From NCBI RefSeq assembly GCF_024296925.1, contig NZ_CP101125.1:6388501-6452500 (forward strand): DNA of 64,000 bases, given 5' to 3'. A program made the translations under genes and the position numbers. Every line of letters begins with the position of its first letter. Positions within the stretch are counted from its first letter, which is position 1. The notes below the pieces were generated by a model that was given only the letters and a program-made list of their open reading frames with translations, did no database searches and was not told the DNA's origin. Shown piece by piece: positions 8,822 to 17,336 of this stretch. Source of the DNA: Pseudomonas nunensis. Its GTDB lineage: Bacteria; Pseudomonadota; Gammaproteobacteria; Pseudomonadales; Pseudomonadaceae.

Positions 8822-9819
8822 CTGAACTCATGCGACCGATCGACGACCTGCTGGTGAGCGAAGAGCAGGACAACAACCTGACCTACTTCGCGTTCGCCAA
8901 GCCCAATCCGGCTTCACCCGCGCTGGCGCCGACCCGGGCCAGCGTCGGTGAATTGCCCGACGTGCTGGCGGGCCGTTACCGCATCGAGCGCCTGCTCGGT
9001 GCCGGTGGCATGGGCGCGGTTTACCGCGCACGGGACTTGCTGAGCGAACAGTTCGGCGATCCCGACCCTTACATCGCGCTGAAAATCCTCAGCGAAGAAT
9101 TTGCCGAATCGCCGGACGCCAGTGCCTTGCTCTACAGCGAGTTCGCCCTGACCCGACGCCTGCGCCACGACAACGTGCTGCGCTTTCACACCTTTGAAGT
9201 CGACACCGACTGCCAGCGCGCCTTCATCACCATGGAACTCATGCGTGGGCTGACCCTGGACAAATTACTCTGCGAGCGGCCCCTGGGCCTGCCGTGGAAA
9301 GAACTGCGCGACATCGCGCTGCCGCTGCTCGACGCGCTGGCCTACGCCCACGCTCGCGGCGTGCTGCACGGTGACATGAAGCCGAGCAACGTGATGCTCA
9401 GCGAAGAAGGCGTGCGCCTGTTCGACTTCGGCCTCGGCCAGGCTGAAGAGGGCATCCTGCCCGGCCTGCCGCACCTGAGCCGCAGCCGCTTCAACGCCTG
9501 GACCCCAGGCTACGCCGCCCCGGAATTGCTCGAAGGCCAGCCACTGACCGCCAGCGCTGACGTTTACGGCGTGGCGTGCGTGCTCTACGAACTGGCCGGC
9601 GGCAAACACCCGTTCCGCCGCTTGCCTTCGACCCAGGCCCGCGACGAACGCCTGGAGCGCGAACTGCACGCCCCCCGCAATCTACCGAAACACTGCTGGC
9701 CAGCCTTGCGCAAAGCGCTGACCTTCAACGCGGCTGATCGAACCATCAGCGCCGCCCAATTACGTAGCGCCATGGGCGCCACTTCGTCTTTGCTGCAACG
9801 CCTGCGACTGCGGGCGTAA
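8818..9819 (+). CDS. ppkA: T6SS Ser/Thr protein kinase (PpkA/Stk1)
   Basis: 333 residues starting at ATG 8818, which overlaps the phosphatase stop. A glycine loop (GAGGMG, 61-66), invariant Lys (IALKIL, K89), catalytic loop HGDMKPSN (184-191) and DFG (203-205) form a complete kinase domain. The arginine of the HRD motif is glycine, so it belongs to the non-RD class. The protein stops after the kinase domain: no transmembrane helix or von Willebrand domain, unlike PpkA of P. aeruginosa HSI-I, and closer in plan to Stk1 of HSI-II. Expected substrate is Fha. Confidence 0.92.
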   Translation: MTELMRPIDDLLVSEEQDNNLTYFAFAKPNPASPALAPTRASVGELPDVLAGRYRIERLLGAGGMGAVYRARDLLSEQFGDPDPYIALKILSEEFAESPDASALLYSEFALTRRLRHDNVLRFHTFEVDTDCQRAFITMELMRGLTLDKLLCERPLGLPWKELRDIALPLLDALAYAHARGVLHGDMKPSNVMLSEEGVRLFDFGLGQAEEGILPGLPHLSRSRFNAWTPGYAAPELLEGQPLTASADVYGVACVLYELAGGKHPFRRLPSTQARDERLERELHAPRNLPKHCWPALRKALTFNAADRTISAAQLRSAMGATSSLLQRLRLRA

Positions 9820-9847
9820 CGGATGACTGCCGAACAGGGAGCAAACA

Positions 9848-11890
9848 ATGTTCAACCCCGCTAACGAAACGCACTTCAGCCTCACGGTCGAAGATTACGT
9901 GGGCGACCTGCAAGTGCTGTCGTTCACCGGCACCGAAGGCATCAGCCAGCCGTATCGCTTCGACCTCGAACTGGTCAGCGAAAACCCGGACCTGGACCTG
10001 GAAAAACTCCTGCACAAACAGGCCTTCCTCGCCCTCGACCCGCAAGGCTCCGGCATCCACGGCCAGATCTACCGCGTCGCCCAAGGCGATGCCGGCAAAC
10101 GCCTGACCCGCTACAAAATCTCCCTGGTGCCGCAACTGCAATACCTGCACCACCGCACCAACCAGCGCATCTACCAGCAAATGTCGGCGCCGAAAATCAT
10201 CGCGCTGATCCTCGACGAGCACGGCATCAAGGCCAATGCCTACAGCTTCCAGCTCAGCGTCGTATGCCCGGACCGCGACTACTGCGTGCAGTACGACGAA
10301 ACCGACCTGCATTTCGTGCAGCGTTTGTGCGAAGAAGAAGGCATTCACTACCACTTCCAGCACAGCGAAAAAGCTCATTTGCTGGTATTCGGCGACGACC
10401 AGACCGTGTTCCCGAAACTCGGCCAGCCCACCGCGTATGTGCAAGGCAGCGGTTTGGTCGCAGATGAGCCGGTGATCAAAGGCTTCAAGCTACGCCTGGA
10501 AACCCGCACCAGCCGCACGACCCGTCGCGACTACGACTTTGAGAAGCCGCGCCTGCAACTTGAAGCAGCGTACAAACCCGACGGCGAAAGCACCGAACCG
10601 GACCTGGAAGACTATGACTACCCGGGCCGCTTCATCGACCGCGCGCGCGGCAAATTCCTCAGCCAACGCGCCCTCGAACGCCATCGCGCCGACTACCAAC
10701 AAGCCGAAGGCTGGGGCGACCAGACACGTTTGATCAGCGGCCACTTCCTGGAAATGTCCGACCACCCGCGTACCGAGTGGAACGACCTCTGGCTGCTCAC
10801 CGAAATATTCCACGAAGGCAAACAGCCGCAAGTGCTGGAAGAATCGGTGCCCAGCGACACCACCGACAACAAAGACGACTTCCACCAGGGCTACCGCAAC
10901 CGCTTCCTCGCCACGCCGTGGGCCGTGTTCTACCGCCCGGCGCTGGAACATCCGAAACCCCGCGTCCTCGGCAGCCAAACGGCGATGGTCACCGGCCCCA
11001 AAGGCGAAGAAATCCACTGCGACCAATACGGCCGCATCAAAGTGCAATTCCACTGGGACCGCGAAGGCCAGGCCGACGACAAAACCAGCTGCTGGATGCG
11101 CGTCTCCTCAAGCTGGGCCGGCGACCGCTACGGCGCGATCGCCATCCCGCGCATCGGCATGGAAGTCCTCGTCACCTTCCTCGAAGGCGACCCCGATCAA
11201 CCGCTGGTGACCGGGTGCCTGTACCACAAGGAAAACCTCGTCCCCTACGAACTGCCGGTGAACAAAACCCGCACCGTGTTCAAAACCCTCAGCTCACCGG
11301 GCGGCGGTGGATACAACGAACTGCGGATCGAAGACAAAAAAGGCGCGGAACAGATCTACCTGCATGCCCAGCGCGATTGGGATGAAAACATTGAGCATGA
11401 TCAGAAAATTCGCGTGGGAAATGAACGTCACGACACGGTGGAGAAGAACACCTACACCGAGCTAAAGGCGGAAGAACATCGCACCACGATTTCGGATCGC
11501 AAGACTGAGACGCGGATGGATGACCACCTGACGATTGGGCAGAACCAGCATGTGAAGTTGGGGACTGCGCAGCTGACGAGTGTCGGGAAAGAGATACATC
11601 TGAAGGCTGGGGACAAGATTGTTATTGAGGCTGGGATGGAGCTCACCGTGAAGGCGGGTGGGAGCTTTATCAAGCTGGATGCGGGTGGGATTACGGTTGT
11701 TGGGCCCGTTATCAAAATCAACGCTGGTGGGTCGGCTGGGTCTGGCACGGGGATCGGGATTAAACCGCCGGTGCTGCCGGGGGCTGCGGATCAGGATAAG
11801 GCGGGGAGTTTGATGGATCAGGCGTTGATGAATGCGCAGGAAGAACAGGTCAAACGCAAGCCGCACAGAATGTTCAATTTTTCTGGCTGA
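9848..11890 (+). CDS. vgrG: T6SS spike protein VgrG (TssI)
   Basis: 680 residues, ATG 9848 behind GGGAG. Residues 1-~470 are the gp27/gp5-like base, with typical TIGR03361-type signatures (TGTEGISQPYRFDLELVSEN near the start; GRIKVQFHWDREGQ and SSSWAGDRYGAIAIPRIGME in the OB fold). From ~500 a repetitive beta-helix (DTVEKNTYTELKAEEH and similar) forms the needle. There is no fused effector domain; the end is a short tail (QVKRKPHRMFNFSG). Base use shifts from C-rich to G/T-rich codons from about 11500, so the needle end may have been exchanged with the downstream cargo. Confidence 0.96.
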   Translation: MFNPANETHFSLTVEDYVGDLQVLSFTGTEGISQPYRFDLELVSENPDLDLEKLLHKQAFLALDPQGSGIHGQIYRVAQGDAGKRLTRYKISLVPQLQYLHHRTNQRIYQQMSAPKIIALILDEHGIKANAYSFQLSVVCPDRDYCVQYDETDLHFVQRLCEEEGIHYHFQHSEKAHLLVFGDDQTVFPKLGQPTAYVQGSGLVADEPVIKGFKLRLETRTSRTTRRDYDFEKPRLQLEAAYKPDGESTEPDLEDYDYPGRFIDRARGKFLSQRALERHRADYQQAEGWGDQTRLISGHFLEMSDHPRTEWNDLWLLTEIFHEGKQPQVLEESVPSDTTDNKDDFHQGYRNRFLATPWAVFYRPALEHPKPRVLGSQTAMVTGPKGEEIHCDQYGRIKVQFHWDREGQADDKTSCWMRVSSSWAGDRYGAIAIPRIGMEVLVTFLEGDPDQPLVTGCLYHKENLVPYELPVNKTRTVFKTLSSPGGGGYNELRIEDKKGAEQIYLHAQRDWDENIEHDQKIRVGNERHDTVEKNTYTELKAEEHRTTISDRKTETRMDDHLTIGQNQHVKLGTAQLTSVGKEIHLKAGDKIVIEAGMELTVKAGGSFIKLDAGGITVVGPVIKINAGGSAGSGTGIGIKPPVLPGAADQDKAGSLMDQALMNAQEEQVKRKPHRMFNFSG

Positions 11891-11940
11891 TAGATACTAA
11901 CGGCGCATGCCTCCAGGGATCAGGGTTCAGGTAATTAGCA

Positions 11941-14775
11941 ATGACTGAGACAACTAGCAAAGTAGAAAAATGGTCGTATCCCTTGAGAATGGCGGCCGCA
12001 GAAGGGACTGATCCACAGCAGTTTTATATGGCGTTGGCGAAGGCTAAAGATGGTTACTACCCCATAGGTGCCAACGGTATTTGGCATGGTGGCATTCACT
12101 TTGACGAAGATACTGGTTTGGCGAAGGACTTGACTGAGGTCAAATGCATTGCTGATGGTGAGGTCGTGGCTTATCGAATTGATGAGTCTTACCCAAAGTC
12201 CGACTACGGATCGACGCAATCAATTTATTCAACTGGGTTTGTGTTGGTTAAGCACCGACTTGAAGTCCCCGCACCTCCCGTACCACCTCCGGCGCAGGGT
12301 GCGGCGCCCGGTGCATCGCCAGCAACTGGGCCGAGCCTAACTTTTTATAGCTTGTATATGCACTTGCTCGATTGGGATAACTATAAGAAAAATCCGACGT
12401 TGACGCCTCCAGGCTTCTGGGGGAAAGGCCTATATAAGGTTAAGGCGAGTGCGCCAGACAAAGCCTTAGGCCTCCGGGTACGTAGCGGCAACTCTGGGCA
12501 GCACCCAGTCGTGGCGGTATTGCCGCGTGGAACTATTGTGTTGACTCAACCTGCACCAGCCTCTGAAAAGTGGGTGAAGATTGTCAGCGTCACCCCTGAA
12601 GTCGCTGGATTACCCGCCGACACAGGCTGGGTATTTAAGGGACAACTCACAAACCAGGGAGATGACAAATACCTCGTAGGTAATGACGCCCCAGACTCGG
12701 TGCCCGGAGGCGCACAGCATGGCGCCAACGTACGTAGTGCCCACACAGCCGGACTGCCTCTCAGTCATCTTCCTCCGGGTACGCAAATAAGACTCGGTGA
12801 TGACGCAACGCCGAATAATTTTAAAAAATTAGTAGAGATTGTAAGTGGTTCATCGAACCCTGCTTTGACGCTAGGTACGGATGGAAAATTACCTGGTTTC
12901 GTTTGGTCGGGATCGCTTGAGCCAATGAGTGCACCTCATAGTCCAATTGGAAGCGTCATTTCCTTGAGTGCGCCATTCAAGATAAAGGCCGGCCAAGTTT
13001 TGGGGCATATAGGGAAGTATCAGAGTCATTCAGATGCGTCGCCAAAAAACTTGCTGCATTTCGAAGTCTTTTGTTGTGAGGACATTCCCTCCTTCGTTAC
13101 TCAAAGCCAAAGCAAAGCTGGAGCCATGTCTGCGGATCAGAAAAATCTGATGAAGGCTTATAAGGGCACCAAACTTATTACCCACCGTGCTGACATCACT
13201 AGCAGTAATCCGCCCAAGGTCAATGATGATGGGGTGTTGATTGGTTATGATCTGGTTATACCCGCCAGCGTGCTGGAGGCAATGCCAGCCCAAAAGAAAA
13301 TCAAGGAAGGAGCCATCCGGTGGTGGCACCTAGAAGGCTTGCTGGGCGACGACCAAGGTAATCCCATCAGCGGGTGGCTGCGTGAACAAGATTTGATGAC
13401 TACTCGCCACAATCCGTGGGAATGGGAAGGCTTCGAATTTGTTGAGGAAAAATCTAGCAATACTGATCATCTGGCGGCCTATTACCACGATCTAAACCTG
13501 CTTACTGATGACGAAAAGGTTACGTTTGTCCCCAAGGTCAGCGCGTCCACTAATGGACCTGTCAAGGAAAGGCTGTACAGCATTATTGATACCGATAAGA
13601 ACGAAAAACTTACCGTCAACGAGATTCGTGCGGCATTGGCCAAACCTTGGTTTGCGCAATCTATTTCAATGCTAGCAACGAAATATGAAAGTGAGTGGCT
13701 CTTTAAAGCCGAGAAGTGGGATGCGCTAGATGAATTGATGGGACATACAGCCGCCCACCCCAATCTGAATTGGGTTGCTGAGAAGAAACGGATTGAGACG
13801 TTGGCTTGGTGGAATGATCTTGCAGGAAAGGAGGGGCTTAGTGCGGACGGAAGGATTTGGCATATACATGGAATAGGGTTAATAGCAAATTTTGATCGGA
13901 AAAAACGATGTGATTGTAATCCCACCGTGAAGGTTACACGTTGGAAAACACATTATGGACCTATCGTATTTGGAGAGGGGAAGTTGGGTGATTGCCCCCA
14001 ATGGAGTGCTCTTGAAAGTTCTGGGCAAGTAACAGCATCTGAGAAAAAAATTATTTCTGTTATGTGCGAAAACGAAGGGGCGATAAATTCCGTGCAGGCT
14101 TATGATAGCGAAATCGTAAGTGCAGGCGCGATGCAAAAAACGATGAGTCCGGATGGTGCAGGTGAGTTCCCCACTCAGGTCGAAAGATTAAAAAATCTTT
14201 ACCCCGATGAGTATTTGGAACTGTTTGAAAGTCAAGGTTGGTATGTCTATAACGCATCAGGCGTGTCAAAAATGTACTATCAAAATCCGCAGTTTTCAGG
14301 CGGAGAAAAGCTTGAAGGAGACACTCTTAGAGAAACGCTACGCCTAGGCTGCAACGAAGGGACTTTCGGGGGGGTAGTTCAATGCAAACCAATGTCGGCT
14401 CTGTCTTGCGCTGTAGGCTCTCCTTCATTTGTTGAAGTTCAAATTTTAGATTTTATAGACCGCTTGAGAGGAGTTCTTCTCCTCGTACCCAAAACATATC
14501 ACTTTACGGTTGGCCAGCTTTTTCTATCCGAGCTTGGCCGCGCTACGGCTCTGGATGAACGGGTCAATAGGCCTGGTAATGTAGTTAGAAATATTAGACG
14601 AGCTTTAGATAAATTTTTCAAGCTGAATCCAAGTGTTAGTAAGGATGTTTCAACTTGGGGTGATAACCATGCAGCATATGAATCTAAAATTGTAGAGATT
14701 TACGGTAAGGATCGTCCCGAAATGACTGAGCCGGAAGATAGGTACCAAAAAATAAAGGACGCTCTAAATGTTTGA
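11941..14775 (+). CDS. Putative VgrG-linked T6SS peptidoglycan-targeting effector, multidomain
   Basis: 944 residues, clearly AT-richer than the T6SS core. N-terminus: an M23-like fold with H49, H141 (SLYMHL) and H373 (LLHFE). The usual metal Asp is His53 (WHGGIHF) and the first His of HxH is Leu371, so this site looks degenerate. Two SH3-like stretches (~165-235 and ~257-326) interrupt the fold. An EF-hand loop (DTDKNEKLTVNE) lies at 550-561. The C-terminus has a lysozyme-like signature around E710/E712 (MCENEGAINSVQAYDSEIVS), the likely catalytic acid. No signal peptide, as expected for delivery by VgrG. It overlaps the next gene by 8 bases. Effector role is inferred from position and domains. 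Confidence 0.75.
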   Translation: MTETTSKVEKWSYPLRMAAAEGTDPQQFYMALAKAKDGYYPIGANGIWHGGIHFDEDTGLAKDLTEVKCIADGEVVAYRIDESYPKSDYGSTQSIYSTGFVLVKHRLEVPAPPVPPPAQGAAPGASPATGPSLTFYSLYMHLLDWDNYKKNPTLTPPGFWGKGLYKVKASAPDKALGLRVRSGNSGQHPVVAVLPRGTIVLTQPAPASEKWVKIVSVTPEVAGLPADTGWVFKGQLTNQGDDKYLVGNDAPDSVPGGAQHGANVRSAHTAGLPLSHLPPGTQIRLGDDATPNNFKKLVEIVSGSSNPALTLGTDGKLPGFVWSGSLEPMSAPHSPIGSVISLSAPFKIKAGQVLGHIGKYQSHSDASPKNLLHFEVFCCEDIPSFVTQSQSKAGAMSADQKNLMKAYKGTKLITHRADITSSNPPKVNDDGVLIGYDLVIPASVLEAMPAQKKIKEGAIRWWHLEGLLGDDQGNPISGWLREQDLMTTRHNPWEWEGFEFVEEKSSNTDHLAAYYHDLNLLTDDEKVTFVPKVSASTNGPVKERLYSIIDTDKNEKLTVNEIRAALAKPWFAQSISMLATKYESEWLFKAEKWDALDELMGHTAAHPNLNWVAEKKRIETLAWWNDLAGKEGLSADGRIWHIHGIGLIANFDRKKRCDCNPTVKVTRWKTHYGPIVFGEGKLGDCPQWSALESSGQVTASEKKIISVMCENEGAINSVQAYDSEIVSAGAMQKTMSPDGAGEFPTQVERLKNLYPDEYLELFESQGWYVYNASGVSKMYYQNPQFSGGEKLEGDTLRETLRLGCNEGTFGGVVQCKPMSALSCAVGSPSFVEVQILDFIDRLRGVLLLVPKTYHFTVGQLFLSELGRATALDERVNRPGNVVRNIRRALDKFFKLNPSVSKDVSTWGDNHAAYESKIVEIYGKDRPEMTEPEDRYQKIKDALNV

Positions 14776-15625
14776 TAAATATAAAGTTGTGTCATTATTG
14801 TTTTTGTTGGTTGTTCGTCCGTGTTCTGCGGGTGAGGAATCTTTGGTTATTGATGGAGTTCAGCAAAGCTCGTTGATGTTTAGAAGTTTTGACAAAAAAT
14901 ATGGAGGCTGGAGCGACATCGAATATAAAGGAAGCGGCGGAACATTCAGGTTATACGCGCTTCCAAATAAAACGGGGCCATCAGAGGAGGGGGTCGTAGG
15001 TAACTCCGACGTTGATATGGTTTCCCCTGATAAAAAATATGTGATAGTGCAACGAACAAATGCCGGAGAGACTGTTGATGAACAAGGTAAGAATATAATC
15101 TCCGAACAAGCATACTGTGATGTAGTGTCTCTTGAAAGCGGATGTGTAGAGAACATTGGCTCGGTAAATCAATGTGATGGTGCATGGCAGGGGCAGAACT
15201 GGAAAGTTGCGGAAGGAGAAATTTTTAATTTTTCTAAAGGAGGAGTTTCTCCTCGACAGTTGATATCAAAAGTCTCTAATTTATCCTCCGATGAGTTCCG
15301 GGCAAGCTCGTTGCGAGATTGGATTTTTATGGGTGTCCCTTCCTATATGGCATGCTACCCGCCAGAAAAAAATATCTCCGAATATAATGATATTGGGTTC
15401 TATTTTGCCCAGGGCGGTGAACATCTATTGGCGATGCAAATTTACAATAAGTTGTTAAGTTTTGCTCCTGATCGTGTTCCATTAAAGCTTAATATTGCTG
15501 ACTCTCTTTGGGCTTTGGGTAAGAAGGAAGAGGCTATATCATTTTATGCAGACTATAGAGACTCCATGCTAAAGAAAGGGAATGAAAAAAAGGTTCCCGC
15601 GCGCGTTGAGGAGCGATTGCATTAA
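14768..15625 (+). CDS. Putative periplasmic immunity protein of the upstream effector
   Basis: 285 residues beginning with a signal peptide (about residues 1-22, MFDKYKVVSLLFLLVV...CSA). The start lies inside the end of the effector gene, typical of effector-immunity pairs, and base composition is equally AT-rich. The last ~80 residues look like TPR helices (AMQIYNKLLSFAPDR, LNIADSLWALGKKEEAISFY) ending in KVPARVEERLH. This C-terminal module is shared with the secreted protein encoded at 26140-27858. Periplasmic location fits protection against a wall-degrading toxin. Direct evidence of immunity is lacking. Confidence 0.65.
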   Translation: MFDKYKVVSLLFLLVVRPCSAGEESLVIDGVQQSSLMFRSFDKKYGGWSDIEYKGSGGTFRLYALPNKTGPSEEGVVGNSDVDMVSPDKKYVIVQRTNAGETVDEQGKNIISEQAYCDVVSLESGCVENIGSVNQCDGAWQGQNWKVAEGEIFNFSKGGVSPRQLISKVSNLSSDEFRASSLRDWIFMGVPSYMACYPPEKNISEYNDIGFYFAQGGEHLLAMQIYNKLLSFAPDRVPLKLNIADSLWALGKKEEAISFYADYRDSMLKKGNEKKVPARVEERLH

Positions 15626-15663
15626 TTGTTGATGGGCGCTCTGGCCGTAGTTAAGTTTTTTCT

Positions 15664-15700
15664 GGGCAGATTTATTTACTTCTAAAAATAAATCTGTCCC
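15664..15700. terminator. Hairpin between immunity candidate and LprI-like gene
   Basis: GGGCAGATTTATTT (15664-15677) pairs with AAATAAATCTGTCCC (15686-15700), one bulged base, 8-base loop. There is no T run after it on the + strand, so it may be an mRNA-end or processing hairpin rather than a strict intrinsic terminator. Confidence 0.5.
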
Positions 15701-15725
15701 AATTTCCTAAATTAGAGACTGAAAC

Positions 15726-16487
15726 GTGAAATCATTCAGTGGATTTGGGGTACTCATAATCGGACTCCTAGCGACTTCAGTCGTTTTTTCCGAAGAAGAT
15801 TGCAAGGTCATCACCGCGAGCGCACAGGTCGATAAATGTGCCGCAATCGCCCGCAAAACCGCTGATGAGAAACTCAATACCAGCTACAAAAAATTGCTAG
15901 TGCGGCTTGAATCTCAGCAAAAGGCGGACCCCGAGCAAGGGAAGGCCTTCATGGCCTTGGCCAAAGACGCCCAACGTGCCTGGATCAAATTGCGGGACAC
16001 CAATTGCCCGCTCGAAGCCACGAATATCGAGTCCGGCGTAGCGGCGCATACCACGACGATTAATAACTGCATTACCAGAATGAGTCAGGAGCGCTCGGCT
16101 TATCTGGACGGGATTGTGACTGATGGTTCGGGCGATGAGATCAACTTCACCAAGGTTTCAAGCGCCGGTATCAGTCGCTTCGGTGACGTGGTGTCTCGTT
16201 ATGTAAATATCCTCGGTAGCCCGTGCCTCAACGTCCAGATCCTTGCACCTGACGGAGGGTGGAGGGTGCTGTCGTCCGCCCGTTTTTGCAGCTTTGATGG
16301 CAAGTCGTTTTGGGACGGTTATGCCGATGCTGGGTTTGATGGGTATGTGTTTGCTGCTGATGGGCTGCACCTGACGCTAAGCCTCACGGAACTTCGTGGA
16401 AATGGCGAGGAACACCGCGAATGTGTAATCCCGATTCAGGGTTCGGCAATCAAAGAGCTGAAATGCAGCGCGCCGAAACGTGCGTGA
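15726..16487 (+). CDS. LprI-family (DUF1311) secreted protein, lysozyme-inhibitor-like
   Basis: 253 residues starting at GTG 15726, with a signal peptide ending near VVFSEED. Residues ~25-120 match the LprI/DUF1311 pattern: CAAIARKTADEKLNTSYKKL, then AKDAQRAWIKLRDTNC with paired cysteines. LprI of Mycobacterium is a lysozyme inhibitor, and this domain follows a lysozyme-like effector and its immunity candidate, so a protective role is plausible. Residues ~150-253 form a second cysteine-containing region I do not recognise. Its base composition is closer to the core genome than that of the two genes before it. Confidence 0.7.
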   Translation: MKSFSGFGVLIIGLLATSVVFSEEDCKVITASAQVDKCAAIARKTADEKLNTSYKKLLVRLESQQKADPEQGKAFMALAKDAQRAWIKLRDTNCPLEATNIESGVAAHTTTINNCITRMSQERSAYLDGIVTDGSGDEINFTKVSSAGISRFGDVVSRYVNILGSPCLNVQILAPDGGWRVLSSARFCSFDGKSFWDGYADAGFDGYVFAADGLHLTLSLTELRGNGEEHRECVIPIQGSAIKELKCSAPKRA

Positions 16488-16530
16488 GCTGGACTGGAAT
16501 GCGGTTTACCGAACCCGTCTAGATACTTAT

Positions 16531-16563
16531 CAAAGAGCGCGCCGTTTAAGCGCGCTCTTCTGT
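16531..16563. terminator. Bidirectional intrinsic terminator
   Basis: AAAGAGCGCGC and GCGCGCTCTT form an 10-11-bp GC-rich stem with a short loop, between convergent genes ending at 16487 (+) and 16569 (-). A-rich and T-rich flanks suit both strands. Confidence 0.75.
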
Positions 16564-16568
16564 TGCGT

Positions 16569-16958
16569 TTACGCCTTAGCTTGGCGCGACCCCGGATCCG
16601 GCGAATCAATCTGATCCAGTGCTCGTTCCACCATCAGATGCACCCCATCTGCCAATCGACTCAGCGCCAACGCTACCGAGCGGCGTGTGCCTTCCACGTC
16701 GTCGGCCAGATCTGCAGCGATGGCGCTGATGGATAGCAGGTCTTCGGATGCATTGGCCAATAGTGTTTCGGTTTGGTGGTCGGAGGAGGCGGTGAATAGG
16801 GCGCCTTTGCGGGGCTTGGGCTTGGTTTTCGTTTCGGGGTTTGGGCCGAGGTGGTAGTCGAGGGCGCGTTCGGCGGCTTCGTGAAGTTTTCTGGAATCGA
16901 GGGATTCGTAGGGGGATGTGGATAAGTCGTCGGGTGGGTTTGGTGTTGGTTTGATCAT
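16569..16958 (-). CDS. DUF6124-type protein of unknown function
   Basis: 129 residues from ATG 16958; a GTG at 16967 would add three residues, and neither has a strong ribosome site. The start MIKPTPNPPDD and the helical C-terminal half (RSVALALSRLADGVHLMVER) are characteristic of a small protein family widespread in Pseudomonas and labelled DUF6124. It lacks a signal peptide or membrane segment. It is preceded by the folded leader at 17029-17158. Function unknown. Confidence 0.7.
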   Translation of the reverse strand: MIKPTPNPPDDLSTSPYESLDSRKLHEAAERALDYHLGPNPETKTKPKPRKGALFTASSDHQTETLLANASEDLLSISAIAADLADDVEGTRRSVALALSRLADGVHLMVERALDQIDSPDPGSRQAKA

Positions 16959-16967
16959 TAATGGCAC

Positions 16968-17336
16968 CGATTTTTTGAGCTATCACCATTCGCTCGCACT
17001 TCGAATGGGGTGGCAGCTGTGTATAGGTGTGCAAGACCGGAATCGGTAAACCGGCAGACCCGAAGGTCTCCCACACACAGCCGCCATAACGATTCGCGAG
17101 CATAAGAAAACGCTCGATGAATAGCCATAACCGATGTGTACCAATTCCGGACTTGCACGTCTGGGTCACCGTTTTTTGCGATGACGAGAAGAGGTTATCG
17201 GTGAACGCAAACGACGCCTAGTTCACGAACACCCCCGCGTATCGAAGGAAATATCCGATGGTTTTGCAGGCAATGTAAGCGGATGATCCAACACTTTTAA
17301 ACGCAACCAGCGCACCGCTTAAACAAGGGCTTTCGA
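16968..17336. other. Intergenic region between divergent genes
   Basis: This 369-base gap separates the DUF6124 gene (-) from the secreted protein gene (+). Its left two thirds hold the structured segment described at 17029-17158. Open frames on the - strand here overlap each other in two frames and look like by-products of the RNA structure, not genes. The right third (17220-17336) shows nothing beyond the AGGG ribosome site of the next gene. Confidence 0.6.
17029..17158 (-). ncRNA. Candidate structured RNA leader upstream of the DUF6124 gene
   Basis: Two 15-base arms, 17029-17043 and 17144-17158, are complementary at 14 positions and enclose further hairpins. Read on the - strand these are CGAGC...GCTCG (17111-17115 with 17096-17100 region) and AGACC-TTCG-GGTCT, a stem with an extra-stable UUCG loop near 17055-17069. 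The whole folds as a closed multi-branch domain about 70 bases upstream of the DUF6124 start. I recall similar GGGAGACCTTCGGGTCTGCC segments in many Pseudomonas intergenic regions, but no search was made. It may be a regulatory leader or a small RNA. Confidence 0.5.

Noticed and set aside
9848..16487. PAAR or Hcp gene in the T6SS cargo region
   Set aside because: No PAAR repeat or Hcp motif in any frame read; Hcp and the sheath genes are presumably upstream of the window.
16958..17169. Two overlapping small frames on the - strand upstream of the DUF6124 gene
   Set aside because: They share the same DNA in different frames, lack good ribosome sites and coincide with the inverted-repeat structure, so an RNA explanation is preferred.
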